A stretch of 34,435 nt of DNA from Helicobacter labacensis (GTDB lineage Bacteria; Campylobacterota; Campylobacteria; Campylobacterales; Helicobacteraceae), in NCBI RefSeq assembly GCF_003660285.1, contig NZ_QXQQ01000017.1, positions 1 to 34,435 on the forward strand, in the 5' to 3' direction. The position numbers were made by a program, and so were the translations under genes. The notes under the pieces were generated by a model. That model was not told the origin of the DNA, ran no database searches, and saw only the letters and a program-made list of their open reading frames with translations. Within the stretch, counting starts at the first letter, position 1, and the number at the start of each line of letters is the position of its first letter. Shown here piece by piece: positions 1-8,190 of the stretch.

Positions 1-144
1 GCCATTTTGATAATTTTCTCTCCACTTAGCTAATCCCCAATTATAGGCTAATCTAGCGCACCCAAAAGCCTTTTTAAAGTGGGTTTGGGCTTTGTTGTTA
101 GGCTGTAGTTCAATCTTGTGTGACAAAAGCGTAGCTTTTGACAT
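1..144 (-). CDS. tnpB: TnpB RNA-guided nuclease, N-terminal 48 residues (truncated by window edge)
   Basis: The reading frame starts at an ATG at 142-144, four bases after the tnpA stop, and stays open to base 1. The visible N-terminus contains FGCARLAYNWGLAKW, the typical N-terminal helical segment of IS200/IS605/IS607 TnpB (OrfB) proteins. The catalytic RuvC part lies outside the window. The spacing implies coupled translation with tnpA. Its sequence is unlike the TnpB at 30277-31509, so the two IS607 elements in this window belong to different lineages. Confidence 0.85.
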   Translation of the reverse strand, partial: MSKATLLSHKIELQPNNKAQTHFKKAFGCARLAYNWGLAKWRENYQNG

Positions 145-148
145 TCCA

Positions 149-775
149 CTATTCCTCTACCACGGCTTGCATTTGTTCTAAAAGCTGTTTGTTTTTCTTA
201 GAGCGTGCGCCATAAAGTCTTGCCGAAAAAACAGCGATGATTTCTAACACATCTTTAGCCAATTCCTCTTCAAAGCGGACATTTTCACCGCCTTGATTAA
301 TGATAATCACTTCTACTTCTTTAGCCTCACAGATGGCAAATACAAGCTCTGCACCAAAGCGTAACAAGCGGTCTTTGTGGGTTAAGACTAATCGCTTAAC
401 CTGACCCTCTAAGATGAGATTTAAAAGCTTGGTTAAGCCTTTCTTGTAGTAATTCATCCCAGAGCCTAAGTCTTGGATCACCTCGTAGTTAAAGCCTAAT
501 TTAGAACAATACAACTCTAATACTTGCACTTGTCTAACCAAGTCCTCTTTTTGATCAGCACTAGAAACACGGGCATAAGCAATAGTCTTGCGGTTATCAT
601 TGTGAAAAACAATGTTCTTGTTAATGCCTTTAAGGCTCTCTAGCTTGTATCTACGCTCACCACCTTTTGTGTAGCTATCAGGTTTTAGTAAGCCTTTTTT
701 CTCCCAATTTCTCAAGGTTTGGATACTCACACCTAAAACTTTGCTGGCTTGTCCTATGGATAACAAATTGTTCAT
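149..775 (-). CDS. tnpA: IS607-type serine recombinase (transposase TnpA)
   Basis: A 208-residue protein. Residues 5-50 form a MerR-like winged helix (SIGQASKVLGVS, TLRNWEKKGLL), followed by a small serine-recombinase domain whose nucleophile motif YARVSS places the catalytic serine at about residue 71. KDRLLRFG near residue 135 and the C-terminal helix with basic residues fit the family. The length matches IS607 TnpA. The start codon sits inside an inverted repeat (GTTCATG / CATGAAC, 770-776 and 789-795), which suggests binding by TnpA itself. The gene appears intact. Confidence 0.93.
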   Translation of the reverse strand: MNNLLSIGQASKVLGVSIQTLRNWEKKGLLKPDSYTKGGERRYKLESLKGINKNIVFHNDNRKTIAYARVSSADQKEDLVRQVQVLELYCSKLGFNYEVIQDLGSGMNYYKKGLTKLLNLILEGQVKRLVLTHKDRLLRFGAELVFAICEAKEVEVIIINQGGENVRFEEELAKDVLEIIAVFSARLYGARSKKNKQLLEQMQAVVEE

Positions 776-795
776 GGCAACATGCTATCATGAAC
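770..795 (-). promoter_or_regulatory. Inverted repeat overlapping the tnpA start (copy A)
   Basis: Perfect 7-bp arms GTTCATG and CATGAAC separated by 12 bases overlap the tnpA start codon. The same arms occur in copy B at 34410-34416 and 34429-34435, where the central part is itself palindromic (CATGCTAGCATG). Upstream are AT-rich repeats of the type CTATAA. A binding site for the MerR-like domain of TnpA, for repression or for synapsis, is an inference. Confidence 0.45.
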
Positions 796-965
796 AAACT
801 TAAGAATATATAAATTTTTTATAGAGAATTATAGAATTTTATAGGGTTTAAGTTGCTGTTGGTTGCCCTCTGTCTTAGGCGTGCAAACGCGAGGGCAAGC
901 CATGGAGGTTTACTAAAAGGCAAGTAAGTTTATGCTAGAGGACACATCCCTGCTTAAGGGGATTC

Positions 966-1331
966 TCAAGTGAGTTCTTTCTTACGCACCTCTTTGATTC
1001 TAGCAGCCTTGCCTTTACGACCGCGTAAATAATAGAGTTTGGCGCGGCGCACACGCCCTACACGCAAGACCTCAACACTCACCAAACTCTCCGCATAAAG
1101 GGGGAAAATCCTCTCCACCCCAATGCCATTTGCGCTGATCTTACGCACGCAAAAGGTGCGATTCACGCCCGCCCCGCGCAAGCTAATACACACCCCCTCA
1201 AAATATTGTGTGCGGACCTTATCGCCCTCTTGGATTCGAATCCCTAGCTTGATCGTGTCTCCCGCTTTGAAAATGGGGGGCTGGCTTTTGATCTGGGTGT
1301 CTTCAAAATGTTGGATATAGCGGTTTTTCAT
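966..1331 (-). CDS. rplS: 50S ribosomal protein L19
   Basis: A 121-residue L19 with the usual features: N-terminal NRYIQHFE, then [18 protein letters not shown], a central [10 protein letters not shown] strand, and C-terminal [21 protein letters not shown]19 sits at the 30S-50S interface. ATG 1331 is preferred over the TTG one codon upstream because it overlaps the trmD stop as TGATG, giving translational coupling. It is the last gene of the rpsP-khpA-rimM-trmD-rplS operon. Confidence 0.97.
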   Translation of the reverse strand: MKNRYIQHFEDTQIKSQPPIFKAGDTIKLGIRIQEGDKVRTQYFEGVCISLRGAGVNRTFCVRKISANGIGVERIFPLYAESLVSVEVLRVGRVRRAKLYYLRGRKGKAARIKEVRKKELT

Positions 1332-2059
1332 CAACGCCCTTTCTTGATGTGTCTAAAAGTGTGTAGCGAGCGATTCAAGGCATAGAGATTAGGGGCGTGA
1401 AACCGCGTCCTGTCCATGGATAAATCGCGCATAAGACTCTTGATTTTGCCATGATTTCCCTTTGAATACTCTGAAATCACCCCAGAGTGCGCACAGGATG
1501 GGGTGTTTAAAAGGGGGGTGCGGGCAAAATTAGGGGCTTCTAGGGTGTTGTCTTCAAAGCTTTCTTGTTCCAAAGAGCGCGCGTTACCTAAAGTGCCCTC
1601 TAACAAACGCGCAACGCTATCGCAAAGGCACAAGCCTGCCAACTCCCCCCCCGTGAGCACAAAATCCCCCACACTCAACACTTCATGGGCATAAGATTCA
1701 ACCAAGCGTTCGTCAAACCCCTCATAACGCCCACAAACAAGCACTAAATGCTGGTGTGTGGCTAGGCGCTTGGCATCTTGTTGGCAAAAGCGTTTTCCAC
1801 TGGGGGTTAGAAAAATCACATGCGCGCTGGGACTTTGGGCATGCTTGAGCGCGTTTTCCACCATGTAGGGGTCTAAAATTTGCCCAGCCCCCCCGCCCAC
1901 TAAAGCAAAATCCGCGCGCTGGAATTTATGGGGAGAAAAGTCGCGCATGTTAAAAATCTCTAAACTAAACACCTGCTTTTCTAGGGCGCGCTTTAAAATA
2001 GAATCCTCAAAATAAAAGGCGATGAGTTGGGGGAATAGGGTTAGAAAACTAAAGCGCAT
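1331..2059 (-). CDS. trmD: tRNA (guanine-N1-)-methyltransferase TrmD
   Basis: A 242-residue SPOUT-class methyltransferase that makes m1G37 in tRNAs with G36, preventing +1 frameshifting, with S-adenosylmethionine as donor. Seen are the N-terminal FSFLTLFP, the knotted AdoMet-binding core [24 protein letters not shown], and the C-terminal [11 protein letters not shown] region that replaces the LEYPHYTRP motif of other bacteria. ATG 2059 overlaps the rimM stop (TGATG), so it is preferred to the TTG one codon upstream. Confidence 0.95.
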   Translation of the reverse strand: MRFSFLTLFPQLIAFYFEDSILKRALEKQVFSLEIFNMRDFSPHKFQRADFALVGGGAGQILDPYMVENALKHAQSPSAHVIFLTPSGKRFCQQDAKRLATHQHLVLVCGRYEGFDERLVESYAHEVLSVGDFVLTGGELAGLCLCDSVARLLEGTLGNARSLEQESFEDNTLEAPNFARTPLLNTPSCAHSGVISEYSKGNHGKIKSLMRDLSMDRTRFHAPNLYALNRSLHTFRHIKKGR

Positions 2060-2595
2060 CAACTCTCTTCTAAGAGTCCTCTAGCATGGGTGGTATAAAT
2101 GCAGCGCGCTGACAAATCGACACCCTTGATATAGGTTTCAATATAGGGGATCAAAAAGAGCTTGTGGATGCCTTGCACAAAGAGATAGTCTGTATTAGCC
2201 AGCCGTTCAATGCGCTTTACGACACCTAAGACCTCTTGAGCTTCTATAATTTGCAAACCCACAAGTTGGAAGTATAAAAACTCTCCCTCCTGCAGGGGGC
2301 AAAGTCTAAGACTATCCGTCTTACTCATCGCTAAAATCCAGCATGCAAAACCCCTCGCCTGCTCTAGACTTTGGATTTCTTCAAAGAAGATCAAAGCCTT
2401 TTGGGCTTGGTAGTGCGCGACCACTAGGGGAGTTGGAGGGGGGGAGTGGGGAGTGGGGCTATAGACATAAACGCGCACCCCTGTTTGCAAACACTGGGTA
2501 AAATCGCCCTCTAAGATCAATTTTATCCCCCCCTTTAAGCCCACAGCCCTGCCTAGATGCCCCACCACTACTAAGTCCTCTGGCTTAAAGCACAT
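2059..2595 (-). CDS. rimM: 16S rRNA processing protein RimM
   Basis: A 178-residue protein with an N-terminal RimM domain (LVVVGHLGRAVGLKGGIKL) and a C-terminal PRC-barrel-like half (LVGLQIIEAQEVLGVVKRIE, ending LFLIPYIETYIKGVDL). RimM assists 30S maturation and binds S19. Residues around 47-58 form a Pro/Ser-rich stretch coded by a low-complexity GGGGAGTGGGG-type tract, longer than the usual loop. The start overlaps the end of khpA by 11 bases. Confidence 0.9.
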   Translation of the reverse strand: MCFKPEDLVVVGHLGRAVGLKGGIKLILEGDFTQCLQTGVRVYVYSPTPHSPPPTPLVVAHYQAQKALIFFEEIQSLEQARGFACWILAMSKTDSLRLCPLQEGEFLYFQLVGLQIIEAQEVLGVVKRIERLANTDYLFVQGIHKLFLIPYIETYIKGVDLSARCIYTTHARGLLEES

Positions 2596-2857
2596 AGGGA
2601 TTTTCAGAAGCCAATACCACGATTTTGTAACTCAAGCCGTCCTTAGCCTTCATCCCTGAAATAAACGCCTTGAGCGCGCTGATGATCTTACCCTCTTTGC
2701 CGATCACACGCCCCATATCCATCGGATTAGTGTAAATGGCGATTTCTTTGAGGTGTTCTTCTACAAGTTGGGAGCGCACTTCTACAATCTGTGGGTAGGT
2801 TACGATCTTCTTGCAGTATTCCAAGATGAACGCCTCTACACATGCGCCCTCTTGCAT
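2585..2857 (-). CDS. khpA: KH-domain RNA-binding protein KhpA
   Basis: A 90-residue single type-II KH domain. The RNA-binding loop GKEG is present (MGRVIGKEGKIISAL), preceded by the IAIYTNPMD strand. Such proteins (KhpA/YlqC) bind small RNAs and in many bacteria sit, as here, between rpsP and rimM. One base separates it from the rpsP stop. The N-terminus MQEGACVEAFILEY is typical of the family. Confidence 0.9.
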   Translation of the reverse strand: MQEGACVEAFILEYCKKIVTYPQIVEVRSQLVEEHLKEIAIYTNPMDMGRVIGKEGKIISALKAFISGMKAKDGLSYKIVVLASENPYVL

Positions 2858-2858
2858 C

Positions 2859-3095
2859 TTAAGTCTGTGATCCTTGCGCCAACTTAGCCACCCTCTGGCT
2901 CATTTTAGCCCCCACGCCTTTCCAATAGTCCAAGCGGGCGTGATCAATCTGCACCACTTTGGGGTTGCTCAAAGGGTTGTAATAACCAATGGACTCGATC
3001 CAGCCCCCATCGCGTTTCTTGCGCGAATCGGTAACCACCACCCTATAAAAAGGCTTTTTTTTGCGTCCCACGCGTGTAAGTCTAACAACTGTCAT
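2859..3095 (-). CDS. rpsP: 30S ribosomal protein S16
   Basis: A 78-residue S16 starting [18 protein letters not shown], with [14 protein letters not shown] in the centre; it is an early assembly protein of 30S. An ATG seven codons upstream is in frame, but AAAGGA stands six bases before the ATG at 3095 and the S16 family begins at this point, so 3095 is chosen. First gene of the rpsP-rplS operon. Confidence 0.95.
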   Translation of the reverse strand: MTVVRLTRVGRKKKPFYRVVVTDSRKKRDGGWIESIGYYNPLSNPKVVQIDHARLDYWKGVGAKMSQRVAKLAQGSQT

Positions 3096-3147
3096 GCCAA
3101 TCCTTTCTGCTTTCAAAAGTGCTAATTCTAACGCCTTGTGCCTAAAA

Positions 3148-4146
3148 TTAAGCTTGATCGCCCCCGTAGTAAACTAAGGCTGAACCCCATGTCAGCCCTC
3201 CCCCAAAGGCATCCAATAGCATCAAATCCCCTTTTTTGAGTTTTCCCTGTTCATAAATATCGCTCATAGCCATCGGGATGCTAGCTGCCGATGTATTCCC
3301 ATATTTTTGCACGGTCAAGACCACCTGCTGAGGACTAAAGGACAATTGGTTTTGCACGGCTTGGATGATGCGCAAATTAGCTTGGTGGGGGATAAAATAA
3401 GTGATCTCCTCTGGAGCAATCGCGTTGCTTTGTAAAATTTCTTCTACATCCTTGAGTAGCGTCTTAATGGCGAGCTTGAAGACCTCATTGCCCTTCATTT
3501 GGAGGGATTGGGACTGGGGGGTATCTTGCTGGATAAAGGGGCTGTTTTTGAGTGCCCTTGGGGTATAGAGGTAGTTGGCATGCTGACCATTAGAGGCGAT
3601 CTTAACATCTAAAATACGCTCTTTGGGGTTGTCTGTGCGCCCAATCACGCATGCCCCCGCCCCATCTCCAAACAGCACACAAGTGCTACGATCCTCAAAA
3701 TCTAGCACACTAGAACAACGCTCCGCTCCCACGATCAAGACATGCGCATACATGCCACTCTCCACAAAAGCCTTAGCCACAGATAATAGATAGATAAACC
3801 CACTGCATGCGGCAATAATGTCCATGCTAGGCGTGTTTTGCAAACCCAGTTTAGCGCTCAACACACAGGCTGTAGAGGGCATGCACATGTAATCAGGGCT
3901 GAGTGTGCCCACCAAGACCAAGTCAATGTCTTCTTTAGCGATCTTGGCACGCTCAATGGCGATCTTGGCGGCTTTGACTCCTAAGTCGCTACTTTGTTCT
4001 TGGTTAGTAGCAAAATAACGCGTCTGGATACCGGTGCGCTTTTGAATCCACTCATCACTGGTGTCTAGCAGGGACTCAAAAGCGTTGTTTTTCACGCAAA
4101 TCTGGGGCACATAAGAGGCTACAGATTTCAAGGCTGCATAGGCCAT
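3148..4146 (-). CDS. fabH: 3-oxoacyl-[acyl-carrier-protein] synthase III (FabH)
   Basis: A 332-residue condensing enzyme that starts fatty-acid synthesis by joining acetyl-CoA to malonyl-ACP. The catalytic triad is visible: Cys114 in AACSGF, His in FIPHQANLR and Asn in [11 protein letters not shown]. The C-terminus [11 protein letters not shown] is typical. ATG 4146 is chosen because AAGGA lies six bases upstream and family members start with this short strand; the frame stays open 48 codons further up, but that stretch overlaps the end of plsX. Directly downstream of plsX, as is common. Confidence 0.95.
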   Translation of the reverse strand: MAYAALKSVASYVPQICVKNNAFESLLDTSDEWIQKRTGIQTRYFATNQEQSSDLGVKAAKIAIERAKIAKEDIDLVLVGTLSPDYMCMPSTACVLSAKLGLQNTPSMDIIAACSGFIYLLSVAKAFVESGMYAHVLIVGAERCSSVLDFEDRSTCVLFGDGAGACVIGRTDNPKERILDVKIASNGQHANYLYTPRALKNSPFIQQDTPQSQSLQMKGNEVFKLAIKTLLKDVEEILQSNAIAPEEITYFIPHQANLRIIQAVQNQLSFSPQQVVLTVQKYGNTSAASIPMAMSDIYEQGKLKKGDLMLLDAFGGGLTWGSALVYYGGDQA

Positions 4147-4162
4147 CTCTATTCCTTTTAAT

Positions 4163-5190
4163 CTAGGGCACTTCTTTGGGGGCTTGCTTGTGCTCGAAAG
4201 CCAACGCCATTTTCTCACACACTCCACTCTCTTTGGCTTTGATCGCTTGGTAAATCGCGCATTCCATCGCCCTAGCATTGCTCTTGCCATGGCTGATGAT
4301 CACCACTTTACTCACTCCCAAGAGGGCGCGCCCCCGTATTCGGCATAATCTGTCTTTTGCTTGAGGGTGTAAAAAGCCCCTTTGAGTAAGAACGCGCCCA
4401 GCTTGGCTCCCAAGCTACACTTGATCTCATTTCTAAACACCGATCCAATCGCGCTAGCCGTGCCCTCTGTGGTTTTTAACACAACATTCCCCACAAACCC
4501 ATCGCACACCACCACATCTACCACATTTTCAAAAATGTCATTGCCTTCCACATTCCCCTTAAAAATAGGGGTATCCATATTGTGTTGGTTAAATAGGGGG
4601 TATTCACTGATGAGTTTGAACGCTTCTTTGGTGATCAAATTGCCCTTGCTATCCTCTTCCCCATTGGCAAGGAGCCCCACGGTGGGGTTTTCATAGCCTA
4701 GCACATCCTTGGCGTATTGATAACCCATGATGGCAAAATCCAAGAGGTATTCAGCCTTGCAATCTGTATTAGCTCCCACATCTAGGCACAGGCTGGCGCG
4801 CTCTTTTATGGAGGGCATAAGCGTGCAAAGCGCGGGGCGATTCACCCCTCTAATGCGCCCGATCTTCAAGGTCGCCAAACCCATTGTTGCCCCGCTATGT
4901 CCGGCTGAAACCAAAGCGTCTGCGCCATTTTTTAAAATATCCATCGCCACAAAAATAGAGGACTCTTTGCGTTTGAGGGCATCTGTGGCGTGTTCTTCCA
5001 TGTGGATATAATCCGGGCAATGGATGAGCTCCACCTTAGAAGCTAAATCCTTAGAGATAAAAGCCTTAGCCTTGCTCTCATCGCCCACCAAAACGGGCTT
5101 AAAGGCAACAGATCCTAGCGCCTTAGACACGCCTTCAATGATGGGCAAAACCCCCAGATCTGCCCCCATCATGTCAATGACAATTCTCAT
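4163..5190 (-). pseudogene. plsX: Phosphate acyltransferase PlsX, split by a one-base frameshift
   Basis: PlsX makes acyl-phosphate from acyl-ACP for phospholipid synthesis. The first 289 codons (5190 down to about 4324) give a normal Pls[36 protein letters not shown], ending AEYGGAP. The frame then runs into SWE and a stop at 4312. One extra C in the coding-strand CCC run at about 4322-4325 would give [20 protein letters not shown] and continue to a stop at 4163, for a protein of about 342 residues, the expected length. All downstream sequence is conserved, so this is either a sequencing/assembly error in a G/C homopolymer or a very recent frameshift; plsX is normally needed for growth. Confidence 0.9.
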
Positions 5191-5210
5191 TGTCTTTAAT
5201 CCGGAACCAC

Positions 5211-5357
5211 TTAGTAAGCCCCTGTAAATTTATTGGTGAAATGGGGCAATTTCCAACTCCCGTCCTTATTTTTGACAGGCATCGCCAGCTTCACGCTATA
5301 GTGTGTGCGCCTCTTTCTGCCTCTCGTCTTGCTCACGCGTCTATCAGGAACTGCCAT
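5211..5357 (-). CDS. rpmF: 50S ribosomal protein L32
   Basis: A 48-residue protein: [17 protein letters not shown] at the N-terminus, followed by [13 protein letters not shown], matches L32. The ATG is at 5355-5357 with GGAGAG a few bases upstream. The pair of zinc-binding cysteines found in some L32 proteins is absent, as in other epsilonproteobacteria. It sits between the DUF177 gene and plsX, the widely conserved order. Confidence 0.95.
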   Translation of the reverse strand: MAVPDRRVSKTRGRKRRTHYSVKLAMPVKNKDGSWKLPHFTNKFTGAY

Positions 5358-5366
5358 AACTCTCCT

Positions 5367-5750
5367 TTATTGAATTTGATCGGCGTAATGGTAATCTTGC
5401 TGGATGGATTGGATCTCTGCACGCAACAACGCGCTTAGATCAATGCAACCATCAAAACTCTCCACCACATCTAAACTATCTATAAATCTACCCCCCACAT
5501 AACACTCCCGCTGCGCGCTTGTGTATAAGCCATCACTCACGCACAACACCAACTCTTCAGAAATGGGTTTGTCAAAGAATACTCCACTTAAAGCGCATTG
5601 CACTTGCAAATGCCCGTGCAAACTCCCCTCCACCAAGTAAAGCTTGTCCCCCACACGGCACACCCCTCCCTCCCAACACAGATCCCCCTCCTTAAGGCAA
5701 AAAGGCTTGGCAAGCGCTCCAATTTTACGCATTTGCAACTTCACAGCCAA
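5367..5750 (-). CDS. DUF177 (YceD-like) protein
   Basis: Up to 127 residues. Position immediately before rpmF and the C-terminal pattern (an acidic IDLSALLRAEI... segment following a strand rich in LVLCVSDG) fit the DUF177/YceD family, implicated in 23S rRNA metabolism. The cysteine-containing strands around residues 24-55 resemble the family's beta core. The start is uncertain: the longest frame uses TTG at 5750, abutting the ndk stop; an ATG lies at 5732. Confidence 0.65.
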   Translation of the reverse strand: MAVKLQMRKIGALAKPFCLKEGDLCWEGGVCRVGDKLYLVEGSLHGHLQVQCALSGVFFDKPISEELVLCVSDGLYTSAQRECYVGGRFIDSLDVVESFDGCIDLSALLRAEIQSIQQDYHYADQIQ

Positions 5751-6149
5751 TCAAGCAAAAAAGAACGCGATCTCTCTTTGCGCGTTTTGCGCGCTGTCGC
5801 TTCCATGCACCACATTGGCATCAATATTCTGCGCGAAGTCGGCTCGAATGGTACCCGGTTTAGCCTCTTTGGGATCGGTCGCGCCCATTAGATCGCGATT
5901 CTTCTCCACGGCATTCTCTCCCTCAAGCACCATCACCACCACCTCCCCACTCGTCATGAATGCGATCAAATCCTTAAAGAACGCCCGCTCTTTATGCACG
6001 GCGTAAAAATCCTGCGCCTGAGAAACACTCAAGCGCAAGCGTTTGATCTTGATCACTTCTAAACCCGCCTCTTCAAAGCGCGTGATAATCTTGCCGATGA
6101 TGCGTTTCTTTACACCATCGGGCTTGATAATCGAAAGGGTTTGCGCCAT
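5751..6149 (-). CDS. ndk: Nucleoside diphosphate kinase
   Basis: A 132-residue NDP kinase that transfers the gamma-phosphate between nucleotides through a phosphohistidine. Visible are [31 protein letters not shown] and the active-site histidine in NVVHGSDS (residue 115). ATG 6149 is preferred over two upstream in-frame ATGs because AAGGA stands five bases before it. First gene of the ndk-DUF177-rpmF-plsX-fabH run. A TATAAT -10 box lies at 6188-6183 on this strand. Confidence 0.96.
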   Translation of the reverse strand: MAQTLSIIKPDGVKKRIIGKIITRFEEAGLEVIKIKRLRLSVSQAQDFYAVHKERAFFKDLIAFMTSGEVVVMVLEGENAVEKNRDLMGATDPKEAKPGTIRADFAQNIDANVVHGSDSAQNAQREIAFFFA

Positions 6150-6182
6150 TGCCATCCTTAAATTCAAGTCTTAAAACGGATC

Positions 6183-6188
6183 ATTATA
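6183..6188 (-). promoter_or_regulatory. -10 box for the ndk operon
   Basis: TATAAT on the minus strand, about 34 bases before the ndk start. No clear -35 is visible, which is usual in Helicobacter, where the -10 dominates. It is divergent from the pxpA promoter at 6258-6263. Confidence 0.5.
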
Positions 6189-6257
6189 ACAATAACTGCA
6201 AAATTTTTAGCTTAAAATCTCTAGGGGGATAAACCCACACTCTTTACATTCTTGTAG

Positions 6258-6263
6258 TATAAT
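6258..6263 (+). promoter_or_regulatory. -10 box for pxpA; transcript probably leaderless
   Basis: TATAAT ends six bases before the A of the pxpA ATG at 6270, so transcription should begin at or within a base of the start codon. TTTACA (6243-6248) is too near to be a standard -35. No Shine-Dalgarno sequence precedes the ATG. Confidence 0.5.
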
Positions 6264-6269
6264 CCTGCT

Positions 6270-7034
6270 ATGAGAGTGGTGGACCTTAATAGCGACATCG
6301 GGGAGGGGTTTGGGTGTTATACCATGGGCGATGATAAAGCCATTATGGCGCAGGTGAGTAGCGTGAATTGTGCTTGTGGCTGGCATGCTGGCGATCCCTT
6401 GATCATGGCTCAAGTTGCTAAGCAGGCTAAGGCTTTGGGGGTTAGCTTGGGCGCGCACCCAAGTTTGCCTGATTTATTGGGTTTTGGGAGGCGCAAGATG
6501 GAGATTAGCCCCAAAGAGGCTAGGGCTTACATGCTCTACCAAGTGGGCGCGCTCAACGCTTTTGCTAAGGCTTGTGGGTATACCTTGGGGCATGTGAAAT
6601 TACACGGGAGCTTTTACAACCAAGCCGCGCATGATGTATCCCTAGCCACAGCGATCCTAGAAGGCATAGAGGACTATGATCCTAATTTGGTTATTCTGTG
6701 TTTGAGCGGGAGTGCCATGGCTAAACAAGCCCAAAGAAAAGGCTTGAGGGTAGCCCAAGAGGTCTTTGCAGACAGGCGTTATTACCCCGATGCCCGCTTG
6801 GTGGAACGCGCCCACCCTAAAGCCTTGATTAGCGATCCAGAGCAAGCCATCGAACAAGTGCTTGGCATGGTGATCAATGGCAGGGTGCAAGCCATAGATG
6901 GCACGAGTGTAGAGATTCAAGCCGATTCGATCTGCGTCCATGGTGATCACAAGGAGGCTTTAGAATTTGCTTTGCAAATCCGCCAAGCCCTAGAACACCA
7001 CGACATCGCCATCAAGCCGCTTTATGCGCTCTAA
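6270..7034 (+). CDS. pxpA: 5-oxoprolinase subunit A (LamB/YcsF family)
   Basis: A 254-residue LamB/YcsF protein. Seen: DLNSDIGEGFG, CGWHAGDP, GAHPSLPDLLGFGRR, HVKLHGSFYN, and the C-terminal ICVHGDHKEAL. With PxpB and PxpC it forms the ATP-dependent 5-oxoprolinase that opens pyroglutamate to glutamate in the cytoplasm. It starts an operon with the NRAMP-like transporter, pxpB and pxpC. A paralogue (18854-19627) heads the second cluster. The -10 box is so close that the mRNA may be leaderless. Confidence 0.9.
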   Translation: MRVVDLNSDIGEGFGCYTMGDDKAIMAQVSSVNCACGWHAGDPLIMAQVAKQAKALGVSLGAHPSLPDLLGFGRRKMEISPKEARAYMLYQVGALNAFAKACGYTLGHVKLHGSFYNQAAHDVSLATAILEGIEDYDPNLVILCLSGSAMAKQAQRKGLRVAQEVFADRRYYPDARLVERAHPKALISDPEQAIEQVLGMVINGRVQAIDGTSVEIQADSICVHGDHKEALEFALQIRQALEHHDIAIKPLYAL

Positions 7035-8190
7035 ATCGGCGTTCATAGGCGCAGCGTTCCTTATGGCGACTTCTGCCATTGGACCGGGTTTTCTCACCCA
7101 AACAGCCCAATTCACCCAAGAGTTAGGTAGCTCTTTTGCCTGCGCGCTCTTGCTCTCTGTGGGGATGTCCTTGATCGCACAGCTCAATGTGTGGCGCATT
7201 TTGGTGATCACGCAAAAAAGGGGAGATGAGATCGCTAGCGCGCTCTTGCCCGGCTTAGGGGGGGTGCTCACCTTTATTATTTGTTTTGGGGGATTGGTGT
7301 TTAATGTGGGCAATATTGGGGGAGTTGCTCTTGGGTTGCAAATCCTTGCGGGTTTAAATCTCAAAGCTGGCGCGCTCTTGGGGGCTTTTTTGGGGATGGT
7401 GATCTTTTTTTCTAAGAGGGCAGGGGCACTTATGGATAAGCTTGCCCAAGTCTTGGGGGCTTTAGTGATTCTCTTGGTAGGCTACATCGCTTTTAGCACT
7501 TCACCTCCCCTAGCCCAAGCCGCCAAGGAGGCTATTTTGCCTAGCCAATTTTCTATCTTGGCTGTTTTAACCCTCAGTGGGGGCACTGTGGGAGGCTATA
7601 TCATCTTTGCCGGGGGACATCGCCTCTTAGATGCGGGGGTAAAGAGCGATCTCAAACAAGTGGACACATCTGCCTATCTGGGCATTGGGATCGCCACTTT
7701 GGTGCGCCTTTTACTCTTTTTGGCGATCTTGGGAGTCTTGTATGCTGGGCATACGCTAGATAAAAATGATCCGGCCGGGAGTGCCTTTAAAATCGCAGCC
7801 GGGGAGTGGGGCTATAAAATCTTTGGGATGGTGTTTGTAGCCGCTAGTTTGACCTCTGTGGTGGGAGCGGCTTACACCAGCGTGTCCTTTTTAAAAGGGT
7901 TTATTTTTGTCCAAAGGCATGAAAATGGCTGTATCATTGGCTTTATTGTGATCTCAACGCTATTGTTCATGCTGATTCAAAAACCCGTAGCCCTACTCAT
8001 CATCGCCGGCGCGCTCAATGGGCTGATCCTGCCTTTGAGTTTAACGCTTGTCCTCATCGCAGGGTATAAAACAAATTTAGTAGGCTCTTACAAACACCCC
8101 AAAATCTTATCTGGTTTGGGCGCGCTGGTGGTGCTCTTTAGTGCCTATTTAGGGGGGCTTTCTTTAACACATTTAGGGAGTGTGTTTTGA
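7024..8190 (+). CDS. NRAMP-like transporter (YcsG type)
   Basis: A 388-residue membrane protein with about 11 hydrophobic segments. The first carries ATSAIGPGFLTQ, matching the DPGN-containing helix of NRAMP metal transporters but with a different motif, so metal transport is doubtful. Bacillus subtilis has a related gene, ycsG, between ycsF and kipI. Here it overlaps pxpA by 11 bases and pxpB by about 4, so it belongs to the 5-oxoprolinase operon; uptake of 5-oxoproline or a related compound is an inference. Confidence 0.75.
   Translation: MRSKSAFIGAAFLMATSAIGPGFLTQTAQFTQELGSSFACALLLSVGMSLIAQLNVWRILVITQKRGDEIASALLPGLGGVLTFIICFGGLVFNVGNIGGVALGLQILAGLNLKAGALLGAFLGMVIFFSKRAGALMDKLAQVLGALVILLVGYIAFSTSPPLAQAAKEAILPSQFSILAVLTLSGGTVGGYIIFAGGHRLLDAGVKSDLKQVDTSAYLGIGIATLVRLLLFLAILGVLYAGHTLDKNDPAGSAFKIAAGEWGYKIFGMVFVAASLTSVVGAAYTSVSFLKGFIFVQRHENGCIIGFIVISTLLFMLIQKPVALLIIAGALNGLILPLSLTLVLIAGYKTNLVGSYKHPKILSGLGALVVLFSAYLGGLSLTHLGSVF

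Larger units (their letters stand above)
1..868 (-). mobile_element. IS607-family element, copy A (right part outside the window)
   Basis: The element reads leftwards: left end near 868, tnpA at 149-775, tnpB from 144 running off the window. The left end is recognised because 770-868 recurs in inverted orientation at 34337-34435 with only two differences in 99 bases, after which the flanks diverge. IS607 elements move by a serine recombinase and carry a TnpB nuclease. The exact terminal base is uncertain by 1-3 bases because GGGC/GCCC is shared by both flanks. It lies downstream of rplS, so no recognisable gene is interrupted on this side. Confidence 0.85.

Noticed and set aside
863-897. Stem TTGCCCTC/GAGGGCAA as part of the IS607 left end
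   Set aside because: The second copy diverges after GTTGCCC, so the right arm is flanking DNA. It may be a chance pairing or part of an rplS terminator, but no T-run follows.
954-962. rplS terminator at ATCCCT...AGGGGAT (about 946-963)
   Set aside because: The stem is short and bulged and no T-run follows on the minus strand.
4147-4290. Upstream extension of fabH by 48 codons
   Set aside because: It overlaps the frame-shifted end of plsX, has no family similarity and lacks a ribosome binding site; the start at 4146 is well supported.
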